From Capra hircus (lineage: Eukaryota; Chordata; Mammalia; Artiodactyla; Bovidae): DNA of 64,000 bases. The stretch is from NCBI RefSeq assembly GCF_001704415.2, contig NC_030822.1, forward strand, positions 47,609,345-47,673,344, in the 5' to 3' direction. A program made the position numbers and the translations under genes. Under the pieces are notes generated by a model. The model did no database searches. It was not told the DNA's origin and saw only the letters and a program-made list of their open reading frames with translations. Position 1 is the first letter of the stretch; each line of letters opens with the position of its first letter. Of this stretch, positions 21,195 to 32,061 are shown in pieces.

Positions 21195-21690
21195 ATAATA
21201 ATAATAACTAAAATTTACTGACAGTATACAAGGTATTGTGTTTCCCTGGTGGCTCAGACAGTAAAGAATCCATCTGCAATACAGGAGACCCAGGTTCAAT
21301 CCCTGGGTGGGGAAGATCCCTCGGAGGAGAGCATGGCAACCCATTCCAGTATTCTTGCGTGGAGAATTCCATGTACAGAGGAGCCTGGCGGCCTACAGTC
21401 CATGGGGTCACAAAGAGTTAGACATGACTGAGTGACTAACACCTTAACTTTTCTGCTTTTACCTCATACAAGGTACTAAGCACTACTCTGAGCACTTTAC
21501 ATGCTTTAATGTTTATTCATTTATCTTCATCATAACCCTTAAAGTTAGGGACCATCATCACATTCATTTTATAGTCAAGAAAACCAAGGCACAGAGAGAT
21601 TAAACTATTTGCCCATATTATACATCTAATAACTAGCAGAGTGGGGATTCAAACCAAGGCATTCTAGCTCCATATCCTTTAATCCCAAAC
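21195..21690 (-). repeat. MIR SINE, near full length, split by a Bov-tA
   Basis: Reversed MIR runs from aataactaaaatttactgac, through gagcactttacatgcttta and aaaaccaaggcacagagaga, to tctagctccatatcctttaa. The Bov-tA at 21236-21465 sits near its start. Confidence 0.8.
21236..21465 (+). mobile_element. Bov-tA SINE
   Basis: Head (tttccctggtggctcagaca) plus Bov-A monomer. A 10-bp TSD, ATACAAGGTA, is at 21226-21235 and 21466-21475. Confidence 0.94.
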
Positions 21691-21699
21691 AACAACTTT

Positions 21700-22110
21700 G
21701 CCAAGTTGGTCTTATTAATTCCGCTTTAGAGGTTGAGGAAACTGAGGCATAAGCATTGTCAGCTAAGACCACATAGCTGCTGCTGCTACTGCTGCTAAGT
21801 CGCTTCAGTCATGTCCGACTATGTGCGACCCCATAGACGGCAGCCCACCAGGCTCCCCCGTCCCTGGGATTCTCCAGGCAAGAACACTGGAGTGGGTTGC
21901 CATTTCTTTCTCCAATGCATGAAAGTGAAAAGTGAAAGTGAAGTCGCTCAGTCGTGTCCGACTCTTCGCAATCCCATGGACTGCAGCCCACCAAGCTCCT
22001 CCGTCCATGGGATGTTCCAGGCAAGAGTACTGGAGTGGGGTGCCATAGCTAAAAAGAAGCAAATCAAGTATTCAACCCAAGGGCTGCATCCTTTCTCAAG
22101 CTCTTCCTTG
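21700..22110 (-). repeat. MIR SINE fragment split by a Bov-A2
   Basis: Reversed MIR core ggttgaggaaactgaggcat at 21731-21750 continues after the SINE as caagtattcaacccaaggg. Confidence 0.6.
21779..22043 (-). mobile_element. Bov-A2 SINE (dimer)
   Basis: Two reversed Bov-A monomers joined by atgaaagtgaaaagtgaaag, with a (GCT)n start. TSD CATAGCT at 21772-21778 and 22044-22050. Confidence 0.93.
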
Positions 22111-22439
22111 TAAGGATTGTGTTACAAACACTCTAGGCTGAATTCAGGGAGGCCAGCTGACCTCATCTGTCTTCTGGGATGAGAACCAGCAATGGATGTC
22201 CACTGTTCTTTCAGCAGGTCATTCTGAATGGGTCTCCACAGTACTTTTTATAGATGATTACGTACACAGCCCGTTTCCCCTTAGGGAAACAGAAGACCGA
22301 GATGAGCCACCCTCCTGGGACAGTGGGCACACTTTTCTATTACACTGCATGGACTCTGTAGGGTTGCAGGTTTCTGCCCAGGTGCTCTTCTAGAAGTAGT
22401 CTAGTTATATATGAACATTCTTGTACCCAGTACTGAGTG
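22111..22439. other. unique stretch
   Basis: No gene or repeat is recognised. Confidence 0.4.
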
Positions 22440-22625
22440 AGATACAGGAAGCAGTGTTTCCCAGCGGAAGGGCAAAGGCTTAGAGAGTCTGAGAGCTACT
22501 GTTCTTTTCTGGTGGGGATTTAGGCAAGTTTCTTAATCTCTGAGAGTTCCAATTTCCTTCTCTGAAGCAAAAAAAAAAAGGAAAAAAAAATCTTCCTTTT
22601 GGGGTGGTTATGAAAAAAAAAAGTA
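22440..22625 (+). repeat. MIR SINE fragment with A-rich tracts
   Basis: Forward MIR: gcaagtttcttaatctctga then aatttccttctctgaagc, followed by three A8-A11 tracts up to 22621. Confidence 0.6.
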
Positions 22626-22649
22626 TGAAATTTTATAGCAGAGAAAGAA

Positions 22650-22850
22650 AACATGTTTACTAAGCACCTATAATATGCTAGGCTCTCTGTGTATGCATCT
22701 CATTTATGTTTCATAAAAATCACACAAGAGAGATATCTCCACTTTATAGACAAAACTGGAACTCAGGGAGGTGAATGCTGTTGAAAGCCACACCACTAGT
22801 AAGTGCCACACCTGAGCGGTGAACCCAGATTGTCTGGAATGCGCCTGGAA
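22650..22850 (-). repeat. MIR SINE
   Basis: Reversed MIR: tgtttactaagcacctataa, then ccactttatagacaaaactg and accactagtaagtgcc. Confidence 0.72.
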
Positions 22851-23584
22851 ACTTACCACCTCACCAAACTCCTCCCTGAAAAGGCACAATAGGCTCTCCA
22901 ATTCCACTGGGGTGGGGGGCGGGCCTCAGGCTTTTGCCTGCCAACTTGGCCCTCTTCTGCAGGGCCAAGGCTGCACAAACCTCCCCAGAATTTGTTTCTG
23001 TGAGGTTTCAATAAAATACATGAGCAGGAATTTCACGCTTGCACTTAAGTGATCGAACAGAAGGTGAAAGACCCTCCTGTGTCTTCTCCCAGGTTTCCGG
23101 TGGGACTCCTCTCTAGCTCTCAGATCTCAGGGGAAGGAGGAGAGGCTGTGATGGTTAAGGTCGTACAGCTTGATTCTGGGGAGGCGTTTCCTTGCAGAGC
23201 CTTGAGCCTCCAGGATCTGGGATGCAGCAGGTTCTCTCATCTGCAAGATGGGTACAGAGCCTGGCCTGGGCAGCTCCAGGCCCAGTGGGTGACTCAGCAC
23301 CAGCTGGCCCTGGCCCTCTGCCATGGGAGGACATCCTTCAGAAATTCATGGGCTGAGAAGTCAAAGCTGGGTCTTCAGAGTGCCTCTGATGGAGGTCTGT
23401 GACGGGGGCTGGGCTCTGCGCAGTCCCAGTAAAACTGCTGCAGCTCTGCCTCGTGTCCCTGGCTCACTGTCACCCAGCCCTGGGGCCTCTGCCTAAAAAG
23501 AGCCAGGTAATGTTTTCTCCTCTCTGCCTTCATTCTTCCTGTCCTAGTTTAGGCCTGCATCCTCCCTTACCTGGCACAATAATA
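22851..23584. other. mostly unique stretch
   Basis: No gene is recognised. About 23130-23270 may be a decayed forward MIR (tctctcatctgcaagatggg). Confidence 0.4.
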
Positions 23585-24220
23585 TTAACTAACAATACTC
23601 ACTAATTTCTTCCTATGTGCAGACACTCTAAATACATTTTTTAAATTCTTATTCTTTTTTTAAAAACTGTCATAAAACACATATGACACGAAGTTTACTA
23701 ACTTAACCATTTTTAAGTGTTCTATTCAGGGATATTAAGTATATTCATACTATTGGGTAACCATCACCACCATCCATCTTCAGAGTGCTTCCTATCTTTT
23801 CATAATGAAACCCTGTACCCATTAAACAATAACTCCCCATTCCTTTCCCTTCTAAGTCCCTGCCAACCACTATCGTACCTTCCGTCTGCTATGAGTTTGA
23901 CTACTTTCAGAACCTCATAAACGTGGAGTCACACAGCATTTGTCCTTTGACAGCCGGCTTCTTTCACTCAGCATAATGTTTTCAAGGTTCGCCCATGCTG
24001 TGATGTGTGTCAGAATCCCCTTTCTCTTTTAAGGCTGAGTTAATATTCCATGAAATACATTTTCTTATTTAATCCTCCTAATAGTTTCTATGAGGTAGAT
24101 ACATTATTATGTCCATTTTACAGAAAAGAAACTGAGGAACAGAGAGTCTAATTAAATGGGTCATTCATCTGGTAGGAAGCAGAGCTGGGGTTTGGGCCCA
24201 GGCTGTGTCACTCCTGAAAC
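23585..24220 (-). repeat. MIR SINE split by an L1
   Basis: Reversed MIR begins at about 23585 (ttcttcctatgtgcagacac) and resumes at 24064 (cttatttaatcctcctaata ... ttacagaaaagaaactgagg). The L1 lies between. Confidence 0.75.
23641..24052 (-). mobile_element. L1M-type LINE fragment
   Basis: Antisense L1 3' sequence (cttaaccatttttaagtgtt, then gtaaccatcaccaccatcca). TSD AAATACATTTT at 23630-23640 and 24053-24063 marks the insertion inside a MIR. Confidence 0.85.
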
Positions 24221-24234
24221 CTTATGCTTTCCCA

Positions 24235-24640
24235 CTCTGCGATGAGCCCCACACCTTCTCTCCTACTTACAGGACTCCCAAGTTCCATCCTTCAAGCCAG
24301 TGATCTTTCTAAAGGCCAATTTAATATTGCCACTCCTCTACTTCATACCTTTGCTTGCTTCCCTCTGCTTACAGTCATCGTAAACTCTGGCATGACATTC
24401 AGGTCTGGCCCTGACCCAGCTTCTATCTGCTTTTTCTGGCCTTTCCCCTCTCCTAACACCCACTAAAACCCAAGTCTTCACCAGCTGGACTCTGCGCCTT
24501 TCACCTTACTATTCTCTACAACTGAAATGCCCACTCACCAAATAAGGCAAACTCCTATTCATCTTTGAAGGCCTAGCCTAAATGTCACCTCCGCCTTCCC
24601 AGACTTCTCCAGGAAGTGTGTCTAGCTTTTCCTCTCTCCT
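24235..24640 (+). repeat. L2 LINE fragment
   Basis: L2 text: gtgatctttctaaaggccaa, then aactcctattcatctttgaa and ctaaatgtcacctccgcctt with cttctccaggaag. Confidence 0.7.
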
Positions 24641-24727
24641 TCTCTAGAACCTGAATGCAGCTCTGTAAAAGCACTGATTGCGCATAATCTGATTTGTCAG
24701 TTTACAAATCTGTCTCCCACACTATAC

Positions 24728-24991
24728 CTGTGGTTGCCAACATATTTGAGCATGAAGGCTCCCTTTTAATATCAGAGAATTTCAGGGTTTTTCCATACAC
24801 ACCGATCAAAGCAACATTTAATGACAAAGTCACCACAAATTCAGAAAAGCTTTTAAATTAGAGTCACCACAATACCATCTATATATAGTTGAAAACAATG
24901 CTTCTTGCGGGTGTACAGAGGAATCTGGGGGCCTTGTGGCAGGCAGACTCTGGATTCTAAGGCACCAGAGCCTACAGTTTGGGAACCACTG
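24728..24991. repeat. hAT-type non-autonomous DNA transposon
   Basis: Inverted ends CTGTGGTTGCCAAC at the left and the complement of CAGTGGTTCCCAAAC at the right bound ~264 bp without coding capacity. The ends match hAT-Charlie-type termini. The 8-bp TSD expected for hAT is not preserved. Confidence 0.65.
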
Positions 24992-25039
24992 CTCTGGCCT
25001 GAAGAGGCAGTCTTCTGATGAAAAGGAAGTAACGTCCAT

Positions 25040-25200
25040 CGACCCTATTATATTCTAAGGCTGTGACAGTTACTTTTCATCTTTATCTCCATTAAATCTC
25101 AAAAAAGTCCACATTTTCCAAGTAAGAAAACAGAGCCTGGAAAGGTACAGTGCCTTGTGGGAGGTCACACAGTGAGGGAGGCAGAGCAGAATCTGGTTCT
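25040..25200 (-). repeat. MIR SINE fragment
   Basis: Reversed MIR: aagtaagaaaacagagcctg, then gtgggaggtcacacagtgag. Confidence 0.65.
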
Positions 25201-25764
25201 GGATCTTTCTCTCCTCTTGTCACTCTGCCTCGGGGCAAGGACCACAGGTGTTCATCTCTGAGTGTCCGGCGCCTCACTTCTGGCTTTGCTTGGAAATGTC
25301 AGGGAACAAATGACTCAAACCGAGAGCCCTTCCCTACGTTCTCAGGCCCTCCAGCTTGTAGCAGGGAGTCTTTGGTCAGAGACCACCCCCAGCTGTGGGC
25401 AAGCAGAGAGGTCCTTCAGACATCAAGGAACCAGAGAAGGCGCTGGGCAAAGCTCTAAGACAGCACAGCATGGCTGCATCTCATTTAGCTGCTGTTTCCC
25501 TTATTTAGTAGGTACTCCTGCCCCAGCTCTGGGCTCTGAGCCCCTTCTTCGCAACCAGTGCTCTGCCCCCACTCCCTTCCTTCCCACAAACTTCCTGTCC
25601 GGCTGCACAGCAGTTGCTCTCAGCTAACAGTTCCCTCAGGCTAGTTCATATTTGATCCCAATGCCTGGTAAAGCTAGGTGTGGTCTGCCTAACAGCCACT
25701 TGTGTATGAAACCAAAGGAGAGATTTCTCAGAAATTCTGGTTGGTCAGGAGGCCAGGGGGGGAC
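25201..25764. other. unique stretch
   Basis: No gene or clear repeat is recognised. Confidence 0.4.
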
Positions 25765-25915
25765 AGGAATGGGCTTCAGTGTCAGATACCTCCAGGCGTC
25801 CATCCCAGGCTCTGCTGCTTCCTTTCTGAGTGACCCTGGGTTAATCACGTAATTTCCCTGGGTCGTAGTGTCCTCCCATGGAAAATGAGAATAAAATCGA
25901 CCTCCCAGGGTGAAT
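25765..25915 (+). repeat. MIR SINE
   Basis: Forward MIR: tctgctgcttcctttctgag, then ttaatcacgtaatttccctg and catggaaaatgagaataaaa. Confidence 0.65.
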
Positions 25916-25944
25916 ATGCACAGGTCTTACACTCTCATACCGCA

Positions 25945-26630
25945 CGGTAGGATGAACAGTGGCCCTCCGAAAGACAGCTCCGCATCTTAACCCCCAGAAC
26001 CTCTGAATGTGGCCTTATCTGGAAAAAAGAGTCTCTACAGATAAGATTTTAAGTCAAGGATTTTGCGATGAAATGATTGTCCTAAATCATGGACGTGGAT
26101 CCTAAGTGCCACCACAAGTGTCCTTGAAGAGAAAGGCAAAGGGGAGTCTGACACACAGAGAGAAGAGGAGGAGGCAAGGCGACCGCGAGACAGAGACTAG
26201 AGTGAGGTCAGGGAACGCCAAGAAACACCGGAAGCTGGGGGAAGCCAGGAACAGGTTCTTCCCTAGAGCCTCTGCAGATGTACCTAAATTGAGGACCCCA
26301 AAGTGAGATCATCCTGGATTATCCAAGTGGACCCTAAACCAGACACGTGTCCTTGAAGGGACAGAAGAGGAGGAAGACACAGAGAGAAGGCTGTGTGGAG
26401 AAGAAGGCAGAGACTGGTGTTTGCATTCACAGGACAAGGGATGCCTAGGGCCAGCAGAAGACAGAAGAGGCAACGGAGGATTTGCTCCTAAAGTCTCCAA
26501 AAGGAGTCTGACCCTGTCAAAGCCTTGTTTTCAGACTTCTGGCCTCCAGACCTGTGGTGAATATATTTCTGCTGCTGTGAGCCACTCAGACTATGGTACT
26601 TAATTACTGCAGCCCTGGGAAACGAACACA
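25945..26630 (+). mobile_element. MaLR/ERVL-like LTR, internally duplicated
   Basis: The left end (tgaatgtggccttatctgga) and right end (cttctggcctccagacctgt, then actcagactatggtac) belong to one old LTR type of MLT1 kind. The middle appears twice: a copy ending near 26278 (ttcttccctagagcctctgc) joins a second one that restarts at an earlier consensus position (gtgagatcatcctggattat). No internal retroviral genes are present. Confidence 0.6.
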
Positions 26631-26684
26631 CATTGTGTATCTCCCTAATACCACATATCATCCTTCATCTCCCGTATTATGTCA

Positions 26685-27241
26685 GAGCCATACAAACCAC
26701 GTGCACAAGAGCTGTACAAACCACATGCACAAGAGCTGTACAAACCACGTGCACAAGAGCCATACAAACCACATGCACAAGAGCCATACACACCATAGAA
26801 ACCACGTGCACAAGAGCCATACACACCATAGAAATCACATGCACAAGAGCCATACACACCATAGAAATCACATGCACAAGAGCCATACACACCATAGAAA
26901 CCACGTGCACAAGAGCCATACACACCATAGAAATCACATGCACAAGAGCCATACACACCATAGAAATCACGTGCACAAGAGCCATATACACCATAGAAAC
27001 CACGTGCACAAGAGCCATACACACCATAGAAATCACATGCACAAGAGCCATACACACCATAGAAATCACATGCACAAGAGCCATATACACCATAGAAATC
27101 ACATGCACAAGAGCCATATACACCATAGAAACCACGTGCACAAGAGCCATACACACCATGGGCACAAGAGCCATAGAGATTATGTGCACCAGAGCCATAC
27201 AAGCCATATATGCACAAGAGCCATACATACCACGTGCACAA
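26685..27241 (+). repeat. two-phase minisatellite (24-bp and 33-bp units)
   Basis: Four 24-bp units (26685-26780) of the type gagccatacaaaccacgtgc+acaa are followed by eleven 33-bp units (26781-27143), each the 24-mer with a 9-bp insert acaccatag, then by units of 24, 24, 26 and 24 bp to 27241. All 33-mers keep their exact length. Units vary mainly at CACGTG/CACATG, a CpG decay position; eight intact CACGTG remain. Because 24 and 33 are multiples of three, long open frames exist in two + and two - frames. These are artefacts. Confidence 0.97.
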
Positions 27242-27274
27242 GGAAGCATGATTCGGGGAATGAAACTTCGTTTG

Positions 27275-27362
27275 ATTTGGTCACTGCTGTAACCCTAACG
27301 ATTAGCATGGTGTTGGGTCCATGGTAGATGCCTGAGGCATTTTTTAAAATAAATGAATGAAT
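27275..27362 (+). repeat. L2 3' end
   Basis: cactgctgtaaccctaacga, then ggtagatgcctgaggc and an aaataaatgaatgaatt tail. Confidence 0.55.
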
Positions 27363-28194
27363 TATAGTTCTCAGAGAACAAGAGCTGTCTATGATTTACT
27401 TCTATACCCTCAGCATGTCGAGGACACATGCTCCATATATGCGGAACTTCCTCCTCTCCCCTATATTCCAGCACTAAAGGGGCAACAATGAAAAAAGGGG
27501 CAAATCTTCTCGGCCTGGAGCCCAGAGATAACCTTCCAGGCTCCAAAGAATAGACCTGTTTCCAAACTACCTCTAAACAGAAGGCTTGGAGAGAACCCAG
27601 GACTGCAGAATCCTGGGGATGATGTTGTTTAATTAAACCGAGACTCAAGTCACCAGTGTCTGGCCCGGGCTGGGCCTCTGGGACCTGAGCCGGCAACATT
27701 TCATCATTAGGAGGAAAGGAGATGACAAATTCTTTCCTGAAAGAACCCAGCAGGCAGTCAGAATTACTGGATGTGGTAAATAAAACCATTATTTCCAAAT
27801 ACATATCCTAGGCAGCACTAAATGCATTCTCCCTATCACAGGCAATACTAAATTTAGAACTGGCAGTTTGAGTCATATGCTGATTCCTGAAGAGAAAAAC
27901 TAAATTCAAGGAGGGGAGAAATGAAGTGAAATATGAAAATAAAAATGCAATCTTAGTCCCTCAGAGCAACCTGTCAAGAGAAGTTCCTGCAGGGAATTCT
28001 GGCTATAAAGGAACTCCAGTGGGGTGGGGCTGGGGCCTGCTAGCTGCCACAGCGGCAATGGCCTTGGAGGAAATTTCTGGAAGACCCTTGTGTGGAACTG
28101 CAGAGGCAGGAGGGAATGCTGCATGCAAAGCCACACCGAGGGGATACTGTCTCAAAGCCCTGTCACACAGTCTCACTGAAGCCATTTCTCAATC
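27363..28194. other. mostly unique stretch
   Basis: No gene is recognised. A 169-codon open frame at 27295-27804 on - overlaps L2 sequence and has no recognisable domain. I regard it as chance. Confidence 0.4.
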
Positions 28195-28302
28195 CTGCAG
28201 TGAAGGTTCTATCACCCCATCACACAGCTGAGGTACTGAGCCTAATGGGGTGAAGTGACCTGCCCAAGTCATTCAGTGAGTAAGCAGGAGAGCAGGGATT
28301 TA
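28195..28302 (-). repeat. MIR SINE fragment
   Basis: Reversed MIR: cacacagctgaggtactgag, then gaagtgacctgcccaagtca. Confidence 0.6.
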
Positions 28303-28304
28303 TT

Positions 28305-29010
28305 TCAATAAACTGCTAATTTTACAAGAGTGTTATTTTACAGAAAACTTGAAGAGACACAGTAGTTTCCAAACACCCCTCCCCTAGTTGCCCCTACTGT
28401 TACTGTTAACATCTTAGGTCACTATGGTATATTTGTCATGCCTAAGGGACCAACACTGGTACATTACTACTGACTAAATGCTATACTTTGTATAGATTTT
28501 GACTTTTTTTCTTTAATGTCCTTTTCTGCTCCAGGGTATGGATACCGCATTATATTTGGTTGTCATGTTTCCTTAAGATCTTCTGGTCTGTTAGAGGTCC
28601 TCTCACTTTCCTTGTTTTTTGATGATCTTGACAGTTTCAAAAAGTACTAGTCAGCTATTTTGTAGGATGCCTTCAATTTAGGTTTTTCTGATGTTTTACT
28701 CATGGTTAGATTGTGATTACGGGTTTTGGAGAGGAAGATCACAGAGAAGTACCCTCTCATCAGGTCATATCACAGGTACAAAACGATTTATTACTAATGA
28801 TGTTATTATAACTTCGATCACCTGGCCAAGGTAATATCTACCAGGTTTGTTCACCGTAGAGTTGCCCTCCCTCCCACCACTCCCCCTTCTGTGGTCTACT
28901 CTTTGGAAGCATATTACCAAGCAGAGCCTATACTCAAGGAATGGGAAGTTAAGTTCCAGCTCCTAAAGTAGGGAGCCTCTACATAAATTATTTGGAATTC
29001 TTCTGTGTGG
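28305..29010 (-). repeat. L1M-type LINE fragment
   Basis: Antisense L1M text over ~700 bp: gttactgttaacatcttagg, tgtcatgtttccttaagatc, gatgatcttgacagtttc and gatcacctggccaaggtaat. It is old and contains no open coding sequence. Confidence 0.75.
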
Positions 29011-29301
29011 GAGAGCAGGGATTTATAGACTGGTGGTAGCTCACAGGCTCTGAGAAGTGGAACTGTTCTTGTGAGTGAGAGGCTCACTTCCAGCTTCCTT
29101 ATTTCCAAAATGCTCATGTTTCTTAGGCATAGACTACTGGTGATCTACTCAACTCTCATTCTCTCCAAATTTTATTCAGAGCAGTCAAGTGCCCAGCTAA
29201 AAGACTAACTTCCCAGCCTTCATTATGGTTAGGTGTGGCTAGGTTCTAGCCAAAAAGTTGCAAGTGGACACGGCGAGGTACCACTTCAGGAAAAGTGCCT
29301 T

Positions 29302-29518
29302 AGTGCTTGTGTGCTCAGTTGCTAAGTTGTGCCTGCCTCTTTGCAACCCCATGGACTATAGCCCACCAGGCTCCTCTGTCCATGGGATTTCCCAGGCAGG
29401 AATACTAGAGTAGGCTGCCGTGTCCTTTTCTAGGGGATCTTCCCGACCCAGGGATCGAAGCTGCATCTCCTGCTCTGGCAGGTGAATTCTTTACCACTGA
29501 GCCACCGGGGAAGCCCAG
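29302..29518 (-). mobile_element. Bov-tA SINE
   Basis: Reversed Bov-A monomer then tRNA-like head (gagccaccggggaagcc). Flanks AGTGCCTT (29294-29301) and AGTGTCTT (29519-29526) form a TSD with one mismatch. Confidence 0.92.
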
Positions 29519-29764
29519 AGTGTCTTTGTAGGTCCTCTTTTTGCCTTTTTTCCCTTCTGGGTGCTTCCTGCCTGAATGTGGATGTGGCAGTTAGAACTCT
29601 AGCAGCCATCTCGGGCCATGAGGAAACCTTGACCATGAAAACCTATGCTAAGGATAGTAAAATACAAAGATGGAGATTACTGGAAACAATTTTTGCTATC
29701 CTTAGGGCTACTACACCCTAGTGAGCTGGGTGAACTGAGTATCACTAGACCTCTCATATGTGAA

Positions 29765-30235
29765 TGCATTAGATTCCTTGGGCTGCCATACAAAATAACA
29801 CAGACTGGCTTAAAGGACAGAAGACTTTCTCACAGTTGTGCAGGACAGAAGTCCAAGATCAAAAGTTCCCTGGTCGCCTAATGGTTAGGATTCTGGGCTT
29901 TCACTCCCACGGCTCAGTTTCAATTCCTGGTCAGGGAACTGAGATCCCACAAGCTAGGTGGCAGAGTCAAGAAAAAATACCAGGGTTGGTTTCTGGTGAG
30001 GCCTGTCTTCCTGGCTTGCAGATGGCCTTTCCTCTGTGCTTACAAGAAGGGAGAGTGAGCTCTAGTGTCTCTTCCTCTTCTCTAAGGACACCAGCCCTGT
30101 CAGATCAAGACTCAAGCTTTACAACTCAATCTCTGTTATCTCCTTCGAGGCCCTCACTCCAAGTACAGTCAGATTGGGGGCAAGGGCTTTGACCTACAAC
30201 TCTTGAGCAGACACAATTCAGCGCATAATAGTCAC
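29765..30235 (-). mobile_element. MaLR-type LTR with nested CHR SINE
   Basis: Reversed MLT1/MST-like LTR text: ttccttgggctgccatacaa, then acagttgtgcaggacagaag. After the SINE it resumes with ttggtttctggtgaggcctg. No internal viral genes. Confidence 0.72.
29864..29979 (+). mobile_element. CHR-type SINE
   Basis: gttccctggtcgcctaatgg at the head and aattcctggtcagggaactg in the body, ending in an A-rich tail at about 29970-29978. The TSD is not clear. Confidence 0.85.
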
Positions 30236-30439
30236 AGAAAACTGACTTATCTTTTTTTTCAGTCATTATTATTTCTGGTGTCTATTGCTAGCATGTGCAC
30301 ACAAATCCTTAATGACAGACCATCAAAGTCTAAGGAACGCTTTCTAAAGCTTCCACTTTGATGACCCTATGAGCTGAGAGTCCAAAGGAAAGTACCAAAG
30401 ATGCCACCCTTCAAGTCACTTTGAACGCTGATTCATTAA

Positions 30440-30575
30440 CATATTTGATTCTTTCAACTGACAGACATGTATTCAGCACCTACCACATGCCAGATCCTGG
30501 GCTATGGGCTGAGGACACTACCATAACCAAATATGGTCCTTGACTTCAACACATTTATAGTCTTTAGTGATTGAC
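30440..30575 (-). repeat. L2 3' end, reversed
   Basis: attcagcacctaccacatgc, then cagatcctgggctatggg and tggtccttgacttcaaca: the reversed L2 3' pattern. Confidence 0.6.
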
Positions 30576-31235
30576 TTACCCTAAACTCATCTCTTTCCAA
30601 AGGGAATTTCTATAACACAGTGAGTAAAACAGAAATGGAGATGCAAAACCAGGAAAAGGAGGAGGATCAAACATGTTATCCCTGCAAATTGATGTACACG
30701 CTATGTGTGACTCAAGCATTCAAGCTGGCCTTGAGCTTCCTAGGAGTCGTGACAAAGTACAGAGTGATTTGGTCCTGCTTTCTGAAAGGAGAATGAATCT
30801 TGGTCACTCATGGAAGCCAGATGTAAGTGTTTTCCTTTCTGAACAAATTCCAGCCAAGTGACTTGAATGTCCTGCAAACTACTATTTCCTGACCCAAACC
30901 CCAATGATTGCTCTAAATTCCACGAACAATGCATTAGCTCTTAGGTGCTCATAGAATAAAGCCAGAAAGCTCCATGGTTTACAGGCATGGCTTCAGTTTC
31001 CTATCCTGGAGCAGAGGGCTTACTGAAGACCATGAGCGATCCCTCTCAGATGGTGCAAAGAATGGGGGCTAGTAAATTCACAAAGCTCTGAGGCTTGGAC
31101 ATTAGGTGAATGATTCAAGAAGAAGAAACAGCAAAAAGACAGGGCCTCAGAAAAAGGGCAGGGTAGATGGAAAGATGTAATACTGAAATGAAGTCAATAT
31201 GATTCACTCACCCATAGAGTTCCCTTCTTGGTATA
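30576..31235. other. unique stretch
   Basis: No gene or clear repeat is recognised. Confidence 0.4.
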
Positions 31236-31239
31236 TCAT

Positions 31240-31400
31240 ATCAGGTGGCATCTTACTGAGTATGGGTTTGAAGGGCAGCTCTGTTACTCTGTTACTAGCT
31301 CTGTAATTTCAGGGGTGTTAACAGCCCAGAGCCCTCGCTTTCTCATGTTAAATGAAACTGATATCTACCTACTGTGGGGATTAAATAACAGAACATACAT
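31240..31400 (+). repeat. MIR SINE fragment
   Basis: Forward MIR: gtttgaagggcagctctgtt, then tttctcatgttaaatgaaac and tgtggggattaaataac. Confidence 0.6.
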
Positions 31401-31530
31401 AACAACTTTTCCACAGTGCAATCATAGCAACAACAGTGTACCTATAAAGACGCTATCCATGCCAGGCACTGTATTACACACTTAACATGAATTAGCTCAT
31501 TTAATCTTCACCATGAGATACATGCTATTG
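31401..31530 (-). repeat. MIR SINE fragment
   Basis: Reversed MIR: catgccaggcactgtattac, then gaattagctcatttaatctt. It sits tail-to-tail with the forward MIR before it. Confidence 0.6.
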
Positions 31531-31864
31531 AAGAATTCAAAAGCTGTTGGTTTCTCCCCAAAGTTATGCCAAGCCACATCCTTGGATATCTTTGGAAGGA
31601 ACGTACTAGTCCTTGGAAGGCTCTTTGAGAATCCATTCCATGCAAAGCAGCTTTGCTCTACATCCATTTGGTAACTATCTGTAATCCCCAAAGTTTGCTG
31701 CAACTGACATAGAGCTTTAACTCTTGGGCTTGCTGGTGGGAGTTTGTAGAACTCAAAGAAAACCCTAGCAGGAAGCTCTTTCCAAGCCCCATTTACGGTA
31801 GGAAGAAAGACACTGAAGAACTTGGAGAGTGCTATTCCAAGACAGTGACCAGGCTGGGAGGCTG
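31531..31864. other. unique stretch
   Basis: No gene or repeat is recognised. Confidence 0.4.
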
Positions 31865-32061
31865 GCAGGAATGGGGAGTTACTATTTAATGGATACAGAG
31901 TCTCAAAGTGGGTGGATGAAAACGTTCTGGAGATGAATGGGGGTGATGGCTGTACAACAAGGTGAATCTACTTAATGCCACTGAGTTGTACACATAAAAT
32001 GGTGAATTTTATTATGTATATTTTACCACAATAAAAATAGTAATAGTAATAACATTACTAC
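31865..32061 (+). repeat. L1M-type 3' end
   Basis: tgaatgggggtgatggctgt, then acttaatgccactgagttgt and tatgtatattttaccacaat, followed by an (AATAGT)-like tail. This is the 3' UTR of an old L1. Confidence 0.72.

Noticed and set aside
26685..27241. CRISPR-like direct repeat array
   Set aside because: Units are contiguous with no unique spacers, the host is a mammal, and the pattern is an ordinary minisatellite.
27295..27804. 169-codon open frame on -
   Set aside because: It overlaps an L2 3' end, shows no recognisable domain, and has no supporting start or splice context.
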